Shown here in pieces: positions 6,952 through 15,392 of a stretch of DNA of 15,392 bases. The stretch is from Russula earlei. Lineage: Eukaryota; Basidiomycota; Agaricomycetes; Russulales; Russulaceae. The position numbers were made by a program, and so were the translations under genes. How positions within the stretch are numbered: position 1 is the first letter of the stretch; each line of letters opens with the position of its first letter. Under the pieces are notes generated by a model. That model saw only the letters and a program-made list of their open reading frames with translations, searched no databases and was not told the origin of the DNA. The stretch spans positions 1-15,392 of the forward strand of contig JAGFNK010001070.1 in NCBI GenBank assembly GCA_025769875.1, written 5' to 3'.

Positions 6952-9376
6952 CTTTGGTAACACCCATTTGTACTTCTTGTCTGAGCCCAGAAGGTCTTGA
7001 GGACATAGTGAACCTCAAATGTATCCTCCAAGTCAGAATCTGTCATCAACTTTGCTGATGGTGACAGGTTTGATTAAAACTGCAAGCTTCCTTCATTATT
7101 TTAGATGGCAGTGTCACCCTCTCGTACCCTGTATGCTATGCCCTCTTTAATACTGCTACAGGATGATCTGCACAATCCGCTTGATCGCAGTCGACTGGAC
7201 ACCGCCACACCATGTTACACATCCTGCGCACTCTAGACCTCCCACCCACAAAGATTTCTCCCTGTTCTGTGTTAGCAACACTGATGGCTTATACGCAGTG
7301 ACACCATGAGGTTAAGCATCACCATCATGCATCCTCAGTTTTTCGCTGTTGCCATTTTGCGATGATGCAATATCTACATCGCACTTCAAACCACAGACAG
7401 GGATCCGTGTTACAAAGAAAGGGCAGAACAACCCCGCACCCCTGTCACCAGTTGCAACATGCGCCCGTCCTTGCCAACGCGCATACTATAGCACGCCTGG
7501 TGACCTCGCTTTGACCTGCGTAGTGGCAGTCGTCCCTGACCAGCATTGATTTCCTATTCATGAGCGACACCGTGCCGTCTGCTCCCACTTGTATGGTCGT
7601 CGCGCATCCCAGATTAATCTCCATCGCAGCTTTCAACCACTACATGACTGTGCAGCCTGAAACGCTGCAGGGATTTGTTGCGATGGGAAGGCGATGATGC
7701 ACACGAGAACCGAGGTGACTTCAGACCGTGCCCCAAGTACTGGCGGCCAGAACAACCATCACCCTAGTTCTTCTGTTTTATCGTGTGCGCTTGATGTGTG
7801 CTCTCGGGACAAAATCCTGATGGGGGAAAATTCTGGCCAAGGGACAGGGTAGGCAAAGGGGGGCCCGTCAACGCGGAAGAAGGATCACGCATCTGATCGT
7901 TCAATGGAGGGTGCCGTTGTTGTTGGTGTCGGTCTGGGCTGCTTCACTGCTTCATGGAGGGGATGCCCATGGGAGAAAACAGGATGAATGGCAGACTTGG
8001 GTGGGCGGCAGACTCCTTCGTGCATGGGGAAGCAAGGCAAGCCGCACTTTGTTGACCCTGATCCAAACAACAACATTGTGTGGATTGGCATTTTTCTGGC
8101 GCTCTATGCTCCGCTCCGAAGCCTCTTTGAACCTGATTGGAGTGTACGTAAAACACACATGTCCAGAAAGAAAGGTTCGCGTGTGCCCACTGTTCTAAAT
8201 GGACCAATCAATCAAAAACTAGATCCACGTTGAGAATAGACCCATTGCAGTGAGGACAATGGCAGTGATGACAATGGGACGATTTGAAGTCGCTTCCATG
8301 AAGAAGAGCGAGGGGTGGCAGTGTCAGTGGCAAGGCCTGCATGTGACAAACCATTGAAGCCGCAATACAGCCAGGGGCATACTTCAACTGAAGATACACT
8401 GTGGGTATCACGTACCGTAATATAATGTGCCAGCGAAGTAGGACACCAACTTCGAAGGTGCGATGAAAAGGGATTGATTAGTGGTACCGTACTTTCCTTT
8501 TTTTGAGGAAATGACAACCAACCACAGGAGTAACAATTAATGATCTCCCCACGACCTACACCAGACCACCGAAAATCCCCAAATCCGAATGATAGTGGCT
8601 GGATCGAGCTCAACTTATTAAGGTTTGTCAATTCAACCTTAATTGCACGGATTCCCAACATCGCATTCTGGCGAATTGAACGGGTCAGCTGAACAACTAC
8701 AAGCAAGGTCATTGGTTGGATAGGGGATTCGCGTGCGTGTAGGTGTGGCCACACTGTGCGAGCTGCTTTGCGGGCGCCACCTCTGACTGAAATGACTTGT
8801 TGGTGGTGGAGAGCGAGATGCCGGCTGACGGCAATTGGTACCTGTTCTCTCCTCCACTGCACACCGCCAACTTCTTGCCAGTCTAGCCCCGTTTCTTATA
8901 AATGATCTACTGACTCTGAGCGTCCGGCATCGCCACCTATACGCCCTCCTTTACGACTAATATGCATTTTTCTGACTCGGAGGTCGCGCCGTATAATGGG
9001 CGTTTGGTGCCTCCACTTGTTATGGTAGACGTAAAACTGGGGTGAATCACTTAAAGGCGCAAAGTTCGTAATTGTGTCCCTCTGTGCTGGGCGTGATCCC
9101 GATTCCTAGTTAGCTCTGGTCTGCTCAACCGGATCATAACATAACCAGCACTCGCTTCACCTGCTTCACCTGCTTCACCTGCTTCATCTGTGGCCATACC
9201 TAAAGTAGCGACAGCATATGCGCTTCGGTTGTCCTCTTTACGTCTTTCGTTGTCATCATCCCTGGGTTCTGCTCCAAGTGAGTGGTGAGTGGAGCCTACG
9301 ACGGCTGGGTTTGGTGGCGTTGGCGCTTATCTGGGGGTGAACCTCACCAGAGATGATAAAAGGGGACATCGCTTCG
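6952..9376. other. Non-genic stretch, degraded sequence
   Basis: I see no intact gene in these 2.4 kb. 6952-7050 continues, on the minus strand, open sequence shared with the foldback arm (around TDSDLEDTFEVHYVL in one frame and KYKWVLPKGW in another). This looks like a decayed coding fragment. A 216-codon minus-strand frame at 8212-8862 is the longest open stretch but has no domain and an unlikely composition. A 27-aa frame lies at 8962-9045. A 9-bp tandem repeat is listed at 9154-9189. Confidence 0.5.
9154..9189. repeat. Four tandem copies of a 9-bp unit
   Basis: GCTTCACCT is repeated three times exactly, followed by a fourth copy with one change (GCTTCATCT). It lies about 230-260 bp before the PLAC8 start codon. 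The same unit reappears once, followed by a partial copy, at about 10355-10370 downstream of that gene. Confidence 0.85.
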
Positions 9377-9415
9377 ATGGATATGATGATAAGCTTTTCT
9401 TCCATTGAGCTTTAG
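9377..9415 (+). promoter_or_regulatory. 12-codon upstream ORF abutting the PLAC8 start
   Basis: An ATG at 9377 opens a 12-codon frame that ends with TAG at 9413-9415. Only one base separates this stop from the main ATG at 9417. If the transcript starts upstream of 9377, main-frame translation would depend on leaky scanning or on reinitiation almost in place. Whether it lies in the mRNA cannot be seen. Confidence 0.35.
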
Positions 9416-9416
9416 C

Positions 9417-10064
9417 ATGTCAGCGGATACTAGGGGCTATCCAGTCGGCACCCAGCCCAAGGTGTGTGCTCCCCCAGATCCTTTTTGGTCAGTGTGTTCA
9501 TTTACTTACATGTTCGCGTTCTTCGCAGGCGACTGCCCCAATGTCGACGGACGGTGGCAACAAAAATGCTCTGAATCGTCCAATTGGACCAGATGGGAAG
9601 CGCGATTGGAGCTATGGTCTATGTTCCTGCTTCTCCGCGTGCGGCCTTTGTACGTTTAAAATAGCCAAAGCTGCTCCACGTTCACATCCCCTGCAGGCTG
9701 CTGGGCTGTTTGCTGCCCCTGTGTCGTTTACAGCAAGAACAGGCAGCGCTTGCGCAGTTTGCAGCATCAAGGCGCACCTCTTCCCGGTGGTGGTGAAAGA
9801 TATGACGACTACTGCTTCATTTACGGCTGCCTGACAGTAGTTACTGGCTATGGTTGGGTACTGCACGTATGTTGCGATGTTGATGAACCCGCATGTGCAT
9901 TTGGCTCACATGACGCTCAGATCAACCAAGCTACCGATGTCCGTGAACGTTATGGCATTCGTGGCAGCCCTATTTGTGATTGCTTCAAGGCGTGGTGTTG
10001 CCGTCCTTGCTCGCTCACCCAAGAGCGCCGGGAGATTGAGTTGGAGGAGAACAGTTTGTTGTGA
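9417..10064 (+). CDS. PLAC8-domain cysteine-rich protein
   Basis: Four exons, 9417-9461, 9529-9649, 9697-9866 and 9921-10064, give 159 aa. Introns are 67, 47 and 54 bp, with donors GTGTGT, GTACGT and GTATGT and acceptors GCAG, GCAG and CTCAG. PLAC8 proteins (PCR/FWL/Ama1-like) are small membrane-associated proteins linked in plants and fungi to metal tolerance and size control; the substrate here is unknown. The domain starts near residue 43 with WSYGLCSCFSACGL, continues through the Cys-rich CCWAVCCPCVVY (possible membrane segment), and ends with RYGIRGSPICDCFKAWCCRP and QERREIELEE, the best conserved part. The N-terminus of about 40 residues is polar. The ATG at 9417 has A at -3. All three splices restore one continuous domain, which supports the model. 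No signal peptide is evident. Confidence 0.9.
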
Positions 10065-10681
10065 GAAACATTGGTCCGGATTTGCTCTACCCTTCGCCCA
10101 TTATCAGTTTATCTGTTGTGAATGTTATCAAGCAACCAACATGAATGAAAGTGTTATCCCTAGGTCGCCATCACCGTGAGAAAGAGGGTGGAAAACCCCT
10201 TGTCACATAAATTTGGAATGGGAAAAGACAACCTAGGCATAGGCCAACATAGGCCAAATTCTTTATTGCTTGATTCCTTATGGCATCTGAATTGAGGGAA
10301 AGAGAGAGATGTCCCAAGTTCTCATTAAGCTGTTTGCATTCTTTTAGGCCACTTGCTTCACCTGCTTCATGACTCTGCCTGAAAACTATTGCTGTTCCAT
10401 GCTTCTCATCACCTCAGGCCTTCTGTCATGAACCAGAGGGCCCTGGAAGGACCCTTCCCTATTAGAGGAAACCCAGGCTCTATGGTACCACCCTGTTCAC
10501 ATGGCAAAAAGGGGTGAGTAGAGGTGTCCACAATATCTGTCGGAAAGTGCACCAGCCCCAAGGTGCATTCACTAACACTCCTTGATCGGAGCATTGCCTC
10601 TTGGACATAGACTAGCAGTTATGATTGAGTCTATTTAAGTATATACTTTAGCCATTTGGATATGGTACATGCATCGTGTGG
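10065..10681. other. Intergenic region after the PLAC8 gene
   Basis: This holds the PLAC8 3' region and then sequence without a supported gene. Short features: a direct repeat of ATAGGCCAA at about 10239-10258, the GCTTCACCT unit at 10355-10363 shared with the upstream tandem repeat, and a 12-bp palindrome AAGTATATACTT near 10637-10648. Confidence 0.45.
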
Positions 10682-10778
10682 CAGCACACATTGTGCTGGC
10701 CCTTCCTTCTTTGGGGCACCTAGTCCCTGAACTAGTGTACATAAATATTGAGCTTCTGCCGTGCATACATAGACCTCA

Positions 10779-10911
10779 GTTACTTCCCAGTAAACTGAGG
10801 TATGTAGTTACACCTGCATTGATTACCCCTACCCTTTTGCTCACACCTAGATAGCTTTGTACTGCCTAGGTAAACATACCCAATAAATCTGTTACTTCCC
10901 AGTAAACTGAG
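10779..10911. repeat. Pair of identical 21-nt hairpin sequences
   Basis: The sequence starting GTTACTTCCCAGTAAACTG occurs identically at 10779-10799 and 10891-10911. In the first copy it is the core of a longer hairpin (10767-10805). In the second the outer left arm is missing. A related flank, ACTGCCTAG, also occurs twice (10861 and 10918). Confidence 0.8.
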
Positions 10912-10998
10912 CTTCATACTGCCTAGTATCTCACATGCATGTGTTGAATTGCGCAGTGATAAGGTAGATTAGATCGTAATAGATCTAATAAAATGATA

Positions 10999-11126
10999 TT
11001 CAGTTTCTGTGAGAAGAAACTATTGTGTCATATTTACCTAATAAAAATGATACTACAACATGTAATCAGCTACTGATAAGATCGTGAGATAGTAAGTACT
11101 TACTTCAGTTTCTGTGAGAAGAAACT
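10999..11126. repeat. Pair of identical 23-nt hairpin sequences
   Basis: The 23-nt sequence starting TTCAGTTTCTGTGAGAAG occurs identically at 10999-11021 and 11104-11126. The first copy has a 7-bp stem. The second is extended to 13 perfect pairs by matching flanks (11101-11113 with 11120-11132). Both share the loop GTGAGA. Confidence 0.85.
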
Positions 11127-11393
11127 GAAGTATCTACTGTATGTATGACACTCTTAAGTATCTGAGAGTGTCCCTAATTATTTTGTCTGTAGTAACTATC
11201 AAATTGTTTTCACGATTGCTATGTGCTAGCTACTGATTGTCTTAGATCATACTATCAATTTTGTTATTGTACGTGTTTCAGCAACTTAGCTGAAACACTT
11301 ATGTGGTCTGGGCCTGTGGGCCACCTGGACAGTTTGGGCCGACATGTCAATGCCTCAGCTACTCTTTATCTCAACAGCATGCACATCAGGACT

Positions 11394-11965
11394 TGTTGGA
11401 ATGGCCTCACATTCAAACCTTAACCCATGAGTTTTCCACAATATTGTGTGCACATTGTGGCGTGATTGATTCTGGGCACAATCAACACACAACAAGCCCT
11501 ACTTGGTGACAACCTATCTAACAGTAAAGGACAATATTAGAGGCCCTCTAAAGACCCTTTAGGATGACCCTAAGGTCCTTTTATTGGCTAATGAAGATAC
11601 TATAGACCCTAGAACACGTTATTAGACCAACTCTAATAACCTTAGAATGAACTATAAGACTGTTGAACTGGAACCCAAATGGATCAAAGAAGGCAAAGAC
11701 CTTCATACAAGGTTCAAGATCCGCTCATAGATGTTACGTGCTAGACAGAACTTTAGCATATGTGCTTATGGCAATAGGGTTATGCATACTGGACACCTGT
11801 AGTCACCTCTTCTGGACTTAGGAACAGCCCTGGGTCATAGAGGTATAAATGCCATACATGTAGATGAGTATACACATTGCTCTACACCCCAATATCACTT
11901 GAGCATTAGCACAACCTCTAAGGTGGGTTGCTTGGCCTGTTAGCTGCGCTCTATGCTGCGCAACA
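11394..11965 (+). repeat. 5' LTR of a Ty1/copia element
   Basis: The right boundary is well fixed: CAACA at 11961-11965 directly precedes the primer-binding site. TGTTG at 11394 is the matching left end, for a 572-bp LTR. A second TGTTG at 11661 would give a 305-bp LTR, and without the 3' LTR the two cannot be separated. A TATA box (TATAAAT, 11844-11850) lies about 115 bp before the right end, as expected for the U3/R junction region. Bases left of 11394 read GGACT, a candidate target duplication that cannot be checked here. Confidence 0.72.
11618..11640. repeat. Perfect 9-bp hairpin, 5-nt loop
   Basis: GTTATTAGA and TCTAATAAC flank CCAAC. It resembles the hairpins at 10720-11298 in size and AT content, but lies inside the longer LTR model or just outside the shorter one. 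Confidence 0.7.
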
Positions 11966-11977
11966 GGTTATGGGCCC
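11966..11977 (+). other. Primer-binding site, half-tRNA initiator Met type
   Basis: GGTTATGGGCCC begins immediately after the LTR end. It is complementary to the anticodon stem-loop of eukaryotic initiator tRNA-Met (core GGGCCCATAACC), the same internal site used by Drosophila copia, rather than to a tRNA 3' end. This fixes the orientation of the element and its LTR boundary. Confidence 0.85.
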
Positions 11978-12123
11978 TGCAAGCCATGCACCTTCATTGG
12001 CTGCAACAATAGTGAAGCATCCCTGAAGCCTGCATGCTGTGGTGAGCTAGTCTACCCTATGTTGGCTTGTTTGAATACAATACTCTTACTGACAACCTCT
12101 AAGCCCTCATTCTAACAGCTATT

Positions 12124-13380
12124 ATGTTGTCATCTCAACCCTCTGCCCCTGTTGTCCCCATCCTTGATGGTGCAAACTATGGTATTTGGTCAAAGGCTAT
12201 GAAAGCCTACCTCATGTCCGTTGGACTGTGGGGTTATTGCAATGGCATGTTTGATCTGCCAATTGTCCTGCCCTTCCCCAGGTGCCTCTTCCCAAAGAGA
12301 TTGCTGCCCAGGCTGTTGCTCAGGCAGCTGTGAAAGAATGGAACAAAGGGAATGATATGGCAGTTGGTCATATGGTCCTGAGATCTAGCATTGCGATCCA
12401 ACAAGATCTGACATCTTTGGATAATGCTGAGACAATTTGGAATCGCCTAGAAACCCTATATGGTATGGCGACCACCACTAGTATCTATAAGGACTTCAAA
12501 GAAGCCATCTCCATTTGCATTAACCCGAGCCAGCATCCTGGCCAACAAATGGATCAGATACATGCTGTGTTCCAGTGTCTCACCTGCATCCTCCCTTATC
12601 ATTCCTGATGCCTTACAGGCGCTCATCATGCTTGCTGCCATTCCCCCAAAATGGGAAATGTTGGTCCACATTGTCACTCAGAACTATGATCTAGCCAATC
12701 TTAGCCCTAAGGATGTGCGAGAGTCTATTGTCTCTCAATATCAAACTGAGATGAATCGTGGCACAAACAAAAAGCACAGCACACAGAAGCTCTCCACTGT
12801 CAAGTGCAAGCATGGTGACCCCTCCTTCTCCCATCAGCAGCAGGGCAATAAGCCCAAGCGTGATGAAGATAAGGACAAGTGCCAGTGTGGTAAGCGTGGT
12901 GGCAAAGGAAAAGGGGAAGGCAAGGAGAAGGCTGATCACAGCCATGGTCCCAGACACTCTCACATTGTGGACATTGCCGCACTTCCACTCCTGACCTTAC
13001 CACTATCGCCCATCTGGGTCCCTTGGGGATCCAACAATGTACCATCCCAACTGTGACTGACCCTTGCAAACTGCACTCACAGCCCTTACAAGGCCTTAAA
13101 CAAAGCGCTTGATCTTGCTGATGATCTTGGGGTAACTCCCACTATACAGACAGTCAAGACCCTTGAGCAGTGGATCTCATCTCAATCTGCTGCCTCGTCA
13201 AGTGCAGTCAAATTACTGTCACCCATTCCTGAGCCTATGGACCAGGACGATGGTGACTTTGTGCAAACAAACACATTGGATTTAGTTGACATATACGATG
13301 GTATCCCAGAAGGTGCTGCCACCCCTGAGCATGCTCTGACTCTGTTGGATGAGCTGCTTGACTGGGGCAGTGACCCCTGA
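12124..13380 (+). pseudogene. Copia gag region, frameshifted
   Basis: Gag forms the capsid of the retrotransposon particle. The ATG at 12124 opens LDGANYGIWSKAMKAYLMS, the typical copia Gag N-terminal motif. The reading then shifts frame near 12275 (to VPLPKEIAAQAVAQAAV and AETIWNRLETLYG) and back near 12580 (to IPDALQALIMLAAIPPKWEM). It then passes a TGA at 13054-13056 and stays open, without a start codon, to TGA at 13378-13380. A Lys/Gly-rich basic stretch with Cys and His residues at about 12850-12960 is where a zinc knuckle would be, but no canonical CCHC box is intact. The last 95 codons are acidic. With at least two frameshifts and one internal stop, this copy is not functional. Confidence 0.85.
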
Positions 13381-15392
13381 AGATAATGAAGCGTGCGTGC
13401 ACCTCCCTCTCTCCTTTCACTTGCTAAGGAACCTTTTAGCATCTCCTCAGCCCCAAAGTGGGCTAGATATGTCTAATAAGTGTTCCCTTGTATTGTACAA
13501 TGTACAAATTAGCGCAGGGAGTAGTTCCCTGCATAGTGAATGTAACAAAAATTGTTCGAGATGCAGAGGAAAGCACGACTTGAGTAAAATGGGATCCTTA
13601 TGGCTCCTGGACTCTGGCGCGTCCGCACACTTCACCTTTGAAATAAAAGACTTTATAGAGTATATGCTGGCTTTGCCGCATGAAAGATCCCCTGTGAAAA
13701 CTGCCGATAACACAATCTATGTGGAAGGCAAAGGCACTGTGTTGCTTCGGCACACTGTCAACTCTAAAATGGTTGTCACACACATTTCTCCTGTCCTCTA
13801 TATTCTGAAAATTAACACTTGAATATTATCTATGGGGGAGTTTTTACAACAAGGGATGCATGCATTAGGGAACAATAGACATATTTCCCTATGAGAGGAC
13901 GGACGTATAATCCTGTCCTCTTACCCCTTATTCCTGGGTCAAACCACATATTGGTTAGACGCCTCAATTGAAAGCATGCAAGCGCATTCTCTTATCTAGG
14001 TGGTAGATTATGATGTCATTCACCGACGCCTTGGCCACCCATCTAAGGATGTCATAACACATGCAAAGACACATACCAAGGGTCTCCCTGAAGACCTGAA
14101 AATCCCTCAGGAACAGCCAGTATGTCCTGGCTGCATGCAAGGCAAGATGCCTGCATCTGTGCACCCCCCTTCTGAAACTCATGCTTCCGCACCATTTGAG
14201 CGTATCTACTCAGACCTTAAGAGTTTCCCTGTGAAATTGTATCATAAGTATGAATATTTCGTCAGCTTCATTGACAATTATTCCTCCTATGCATGGATTA
14301 CACTCTTAAAAAATAAAAAGTTGACCATAATGGCTGTCAAGCAATTCTTTGCTATGGTCAAGAACCAATATAAAGCAGGAATTAAAGAGTGGATGTCTGA
14401 TGCTGGTGGAGAGTACAAGTCCGAGGCCTTTGATAACATCTGAAAGGATGAAGGAATTAAAATCCTGCAAAGTGCCCCCTACACTCCACAACAGAATGGA
14501 CGCACAGAGCACTTTATGTGTACTGTAATGGACAAAGCTCAGGCAATGCGCTTTGAAGCTTGTCTACCCCCCTCCTGGTGGGAATTTGCAGTGAATCATG
14601 GGACACACTGTTACAATAGGACACCTTCCAGATGCCTTCAATGGTGTACACCCTACAAAGTCCTAAAGAACAAGGTCCTTGATATCTCACACCTCAGAGT
14701 ATTTGGTTGCAGTGCATATGTGGCACATACCAGAAAAGCATCGAGTCAATAAGCTTTTGCCCAAAAGCGAGCTAATGATCTACCTTGGTCATACTGAGGG
14801 GATCAAAGCCTCACTCTTTATGAGGCTCCCTAATAACATGCTTTACACCAATGCTACTGCCCTCTATGATGAGACCTTGTACCCCAATGTGACAAAGCAT
14901 GCACTAAAGGTACCACACGGATTAATGAACCATGTGAGGAACTACCGCAACAACCTGTTGAAGACACCATTCCTGGTGTTGACGACCCACTCCCTACAAT
15001 CAAGAGTGAGAATGATGAGCAGCCTATACAGGTGCCACAGGAAGAGGAATGCAAGCAACGCCCATCCCTCCTACACCATCCCCCCTCCTGTTGAAGAGCC
15101 TGTACCTCTTGAAGGTCTCAGCAGTTGAGGAAAGTACCTACCCATCCTGGCAACATCTATGGTGAATGCAGACACCCCACAGAAGTGGAAAAAGAGTTTG
15201 ACGAACACGCACATGGAGAACAATGACAGAAAACCAACCTGGTAGCTCCAGTGAGGCTAGTACATCAGGATTGGCCACACCAGGCCCTTACCCTCCTGTT
15301 GTCCTTGACGATCAACCGCTGCAAGCCTCTGGGGATGAGGTAGAAGACATCTATGTCTTGCAAGGGAAGGGGGAGTCAAATTTCTGAACTAT
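13381..15392 (+). pseudogene. Copia pol region: protease and integrase, decayed, partial
   Basis: In one frame from about 13380 there is an aspartic protease (WLLDSGASAHF, catalytic DSG at 13610-13618), then the GAG-pre-integrase zinc region (HRRLGH at about 14024, CPGC at about 14123), then the integrase core. Integrase residues are D at 14213, D at 14399 and E at 14507; the last two have exactly 35 residues between them, as in D,D35E. Stops at 13820, 13892, 13997 and 14441 and a frameshift near 14735 break it. Downstream is the copia spacer with PGNIYGE (about 15144), again in the first frame, then a stop at 15224. Reverse transcriptase, RNase H and the 3' LTR are not in the window. Confidence 0.88.

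Larger units (their letters stand above)
10682..11298. repeat. Array of short hairpins, mostly with 6-nt loops
   Basis: Seven inverted repeats lie in about 580 bp, each readable as a stem with a 6-base loop. They are: 10720-10735 (CTAGT arms); 10767-10805 (long arms, one bulge near the loop); 10968-10989 (ATTAGATC arms); 11002-11021 (AGTTTCT arms); 11101-11132 (13-bp perfect stem); 11147-11172 (GACACTCT arms plus two pairs, one a wobble); 11273-11298 (GTGTTTCAGC arms, perfect 10 bp). An eighth, at 10682-10698, has 7-bp arms and a 3-nt loop. Two units are duplicated (listed separately). The surroundings are AT-rich with no open frame. I cannot name the family; an old transposon end, a structured RNA or a palindrome-breeding repeat are all possible. 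Confidence 0.7.

Noticed and set aside
8212..8862. 216-codon open frame on the minus strand
   Set aside because: It has no recognisable domain, an even scatter of rare residues, and overlapping open frames in other phases. It looks like chance open DNA.
11000..11045. Helitron 3' end (hairpin followed by CTAA and T)
   Set aside because: The hairpin at 11002-11021 is followed by CTAAT at 11038, but such strings are common in AT-rich DNA. No TC-start, helicase or clear boundary was seen.
10682..11298. CRISPR-like array
   Set aside because: Repeats are not constant in sequence or spacing, the DNA is eukaryotic, and no spacers of regular length exist.

Overview
This window looks like nuclear DNA of a mushroom-forming basidiomycete (Agaricomycetes or close). 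The evidence is three intron-bearing or unconventionally spliced eukaryotic genes, short 47-70 bp introns with GTRNGT-like donors and CTRAY-like branch sites, a fungal-type Ty1/copia element and small non-autonomous DNA elements. Species was not determined. The supplied six-frame reading hides all the real genes, because each needs a splice or a frame change to be read.

Layout. 1-2346: no gene I can support. 2347-2754: an open frame that runs into a 639-bp terminal-inverted-repeat element (2757-3395, TA target duplication). 3398-3593: a short promoter with three ACGT-core sites. 3594-4747 (+): a HAC1/XBP1-type bZIP factor, the transcription factor of the unfolded protein response. A predicted 38-nt IRE1-type intron (4321-4358) shifts the frame from a basic to an acidic C-terminus. 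5693-6241 (-): a three-exon CHZ1-type histone H2A.Z-H2B chaperone with a long Asp/Glu tract and the CHZ signature. 6380-6604: a Ser/Thr-rich open frame, divergent from CHZ1, that runs into a 338-bp foldback element (6614-6951). 6952-9376: no gene I can support. 9417-10064 (+): a four-exon PLAC8-domain Cys-rich protein, preceded by a 12-codon uORF.

10682-11640 is AT-rich and unusually full of small perfect or near-perfect hairpins. Seven of them fit a 6-nt loop, and two hairpin units are duplicated as identical 21- and 23-nt sequences. I know of no named feature class that fits this array. 11394 (or 11661) to the window end is a decayed Ty1/copia retrotransposon in + orientation: 5' LTR, a primer-binding site matching the anticodon arm of initiator tRNA-Met, gag, protease and integrase. 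Its reverse transcriptase and 3' LTR lie beyond the window.

The three cellular genes do not form a pathway. HAC1 acts in ER stress, CHZ1 in chromatin, and the PLAC8 protein probably at a membrane. The strongest observations are the HAC1 frame-shifting intron with its paired hairpins, the hairpin array, and the half-tRNA primer site of the copia element.
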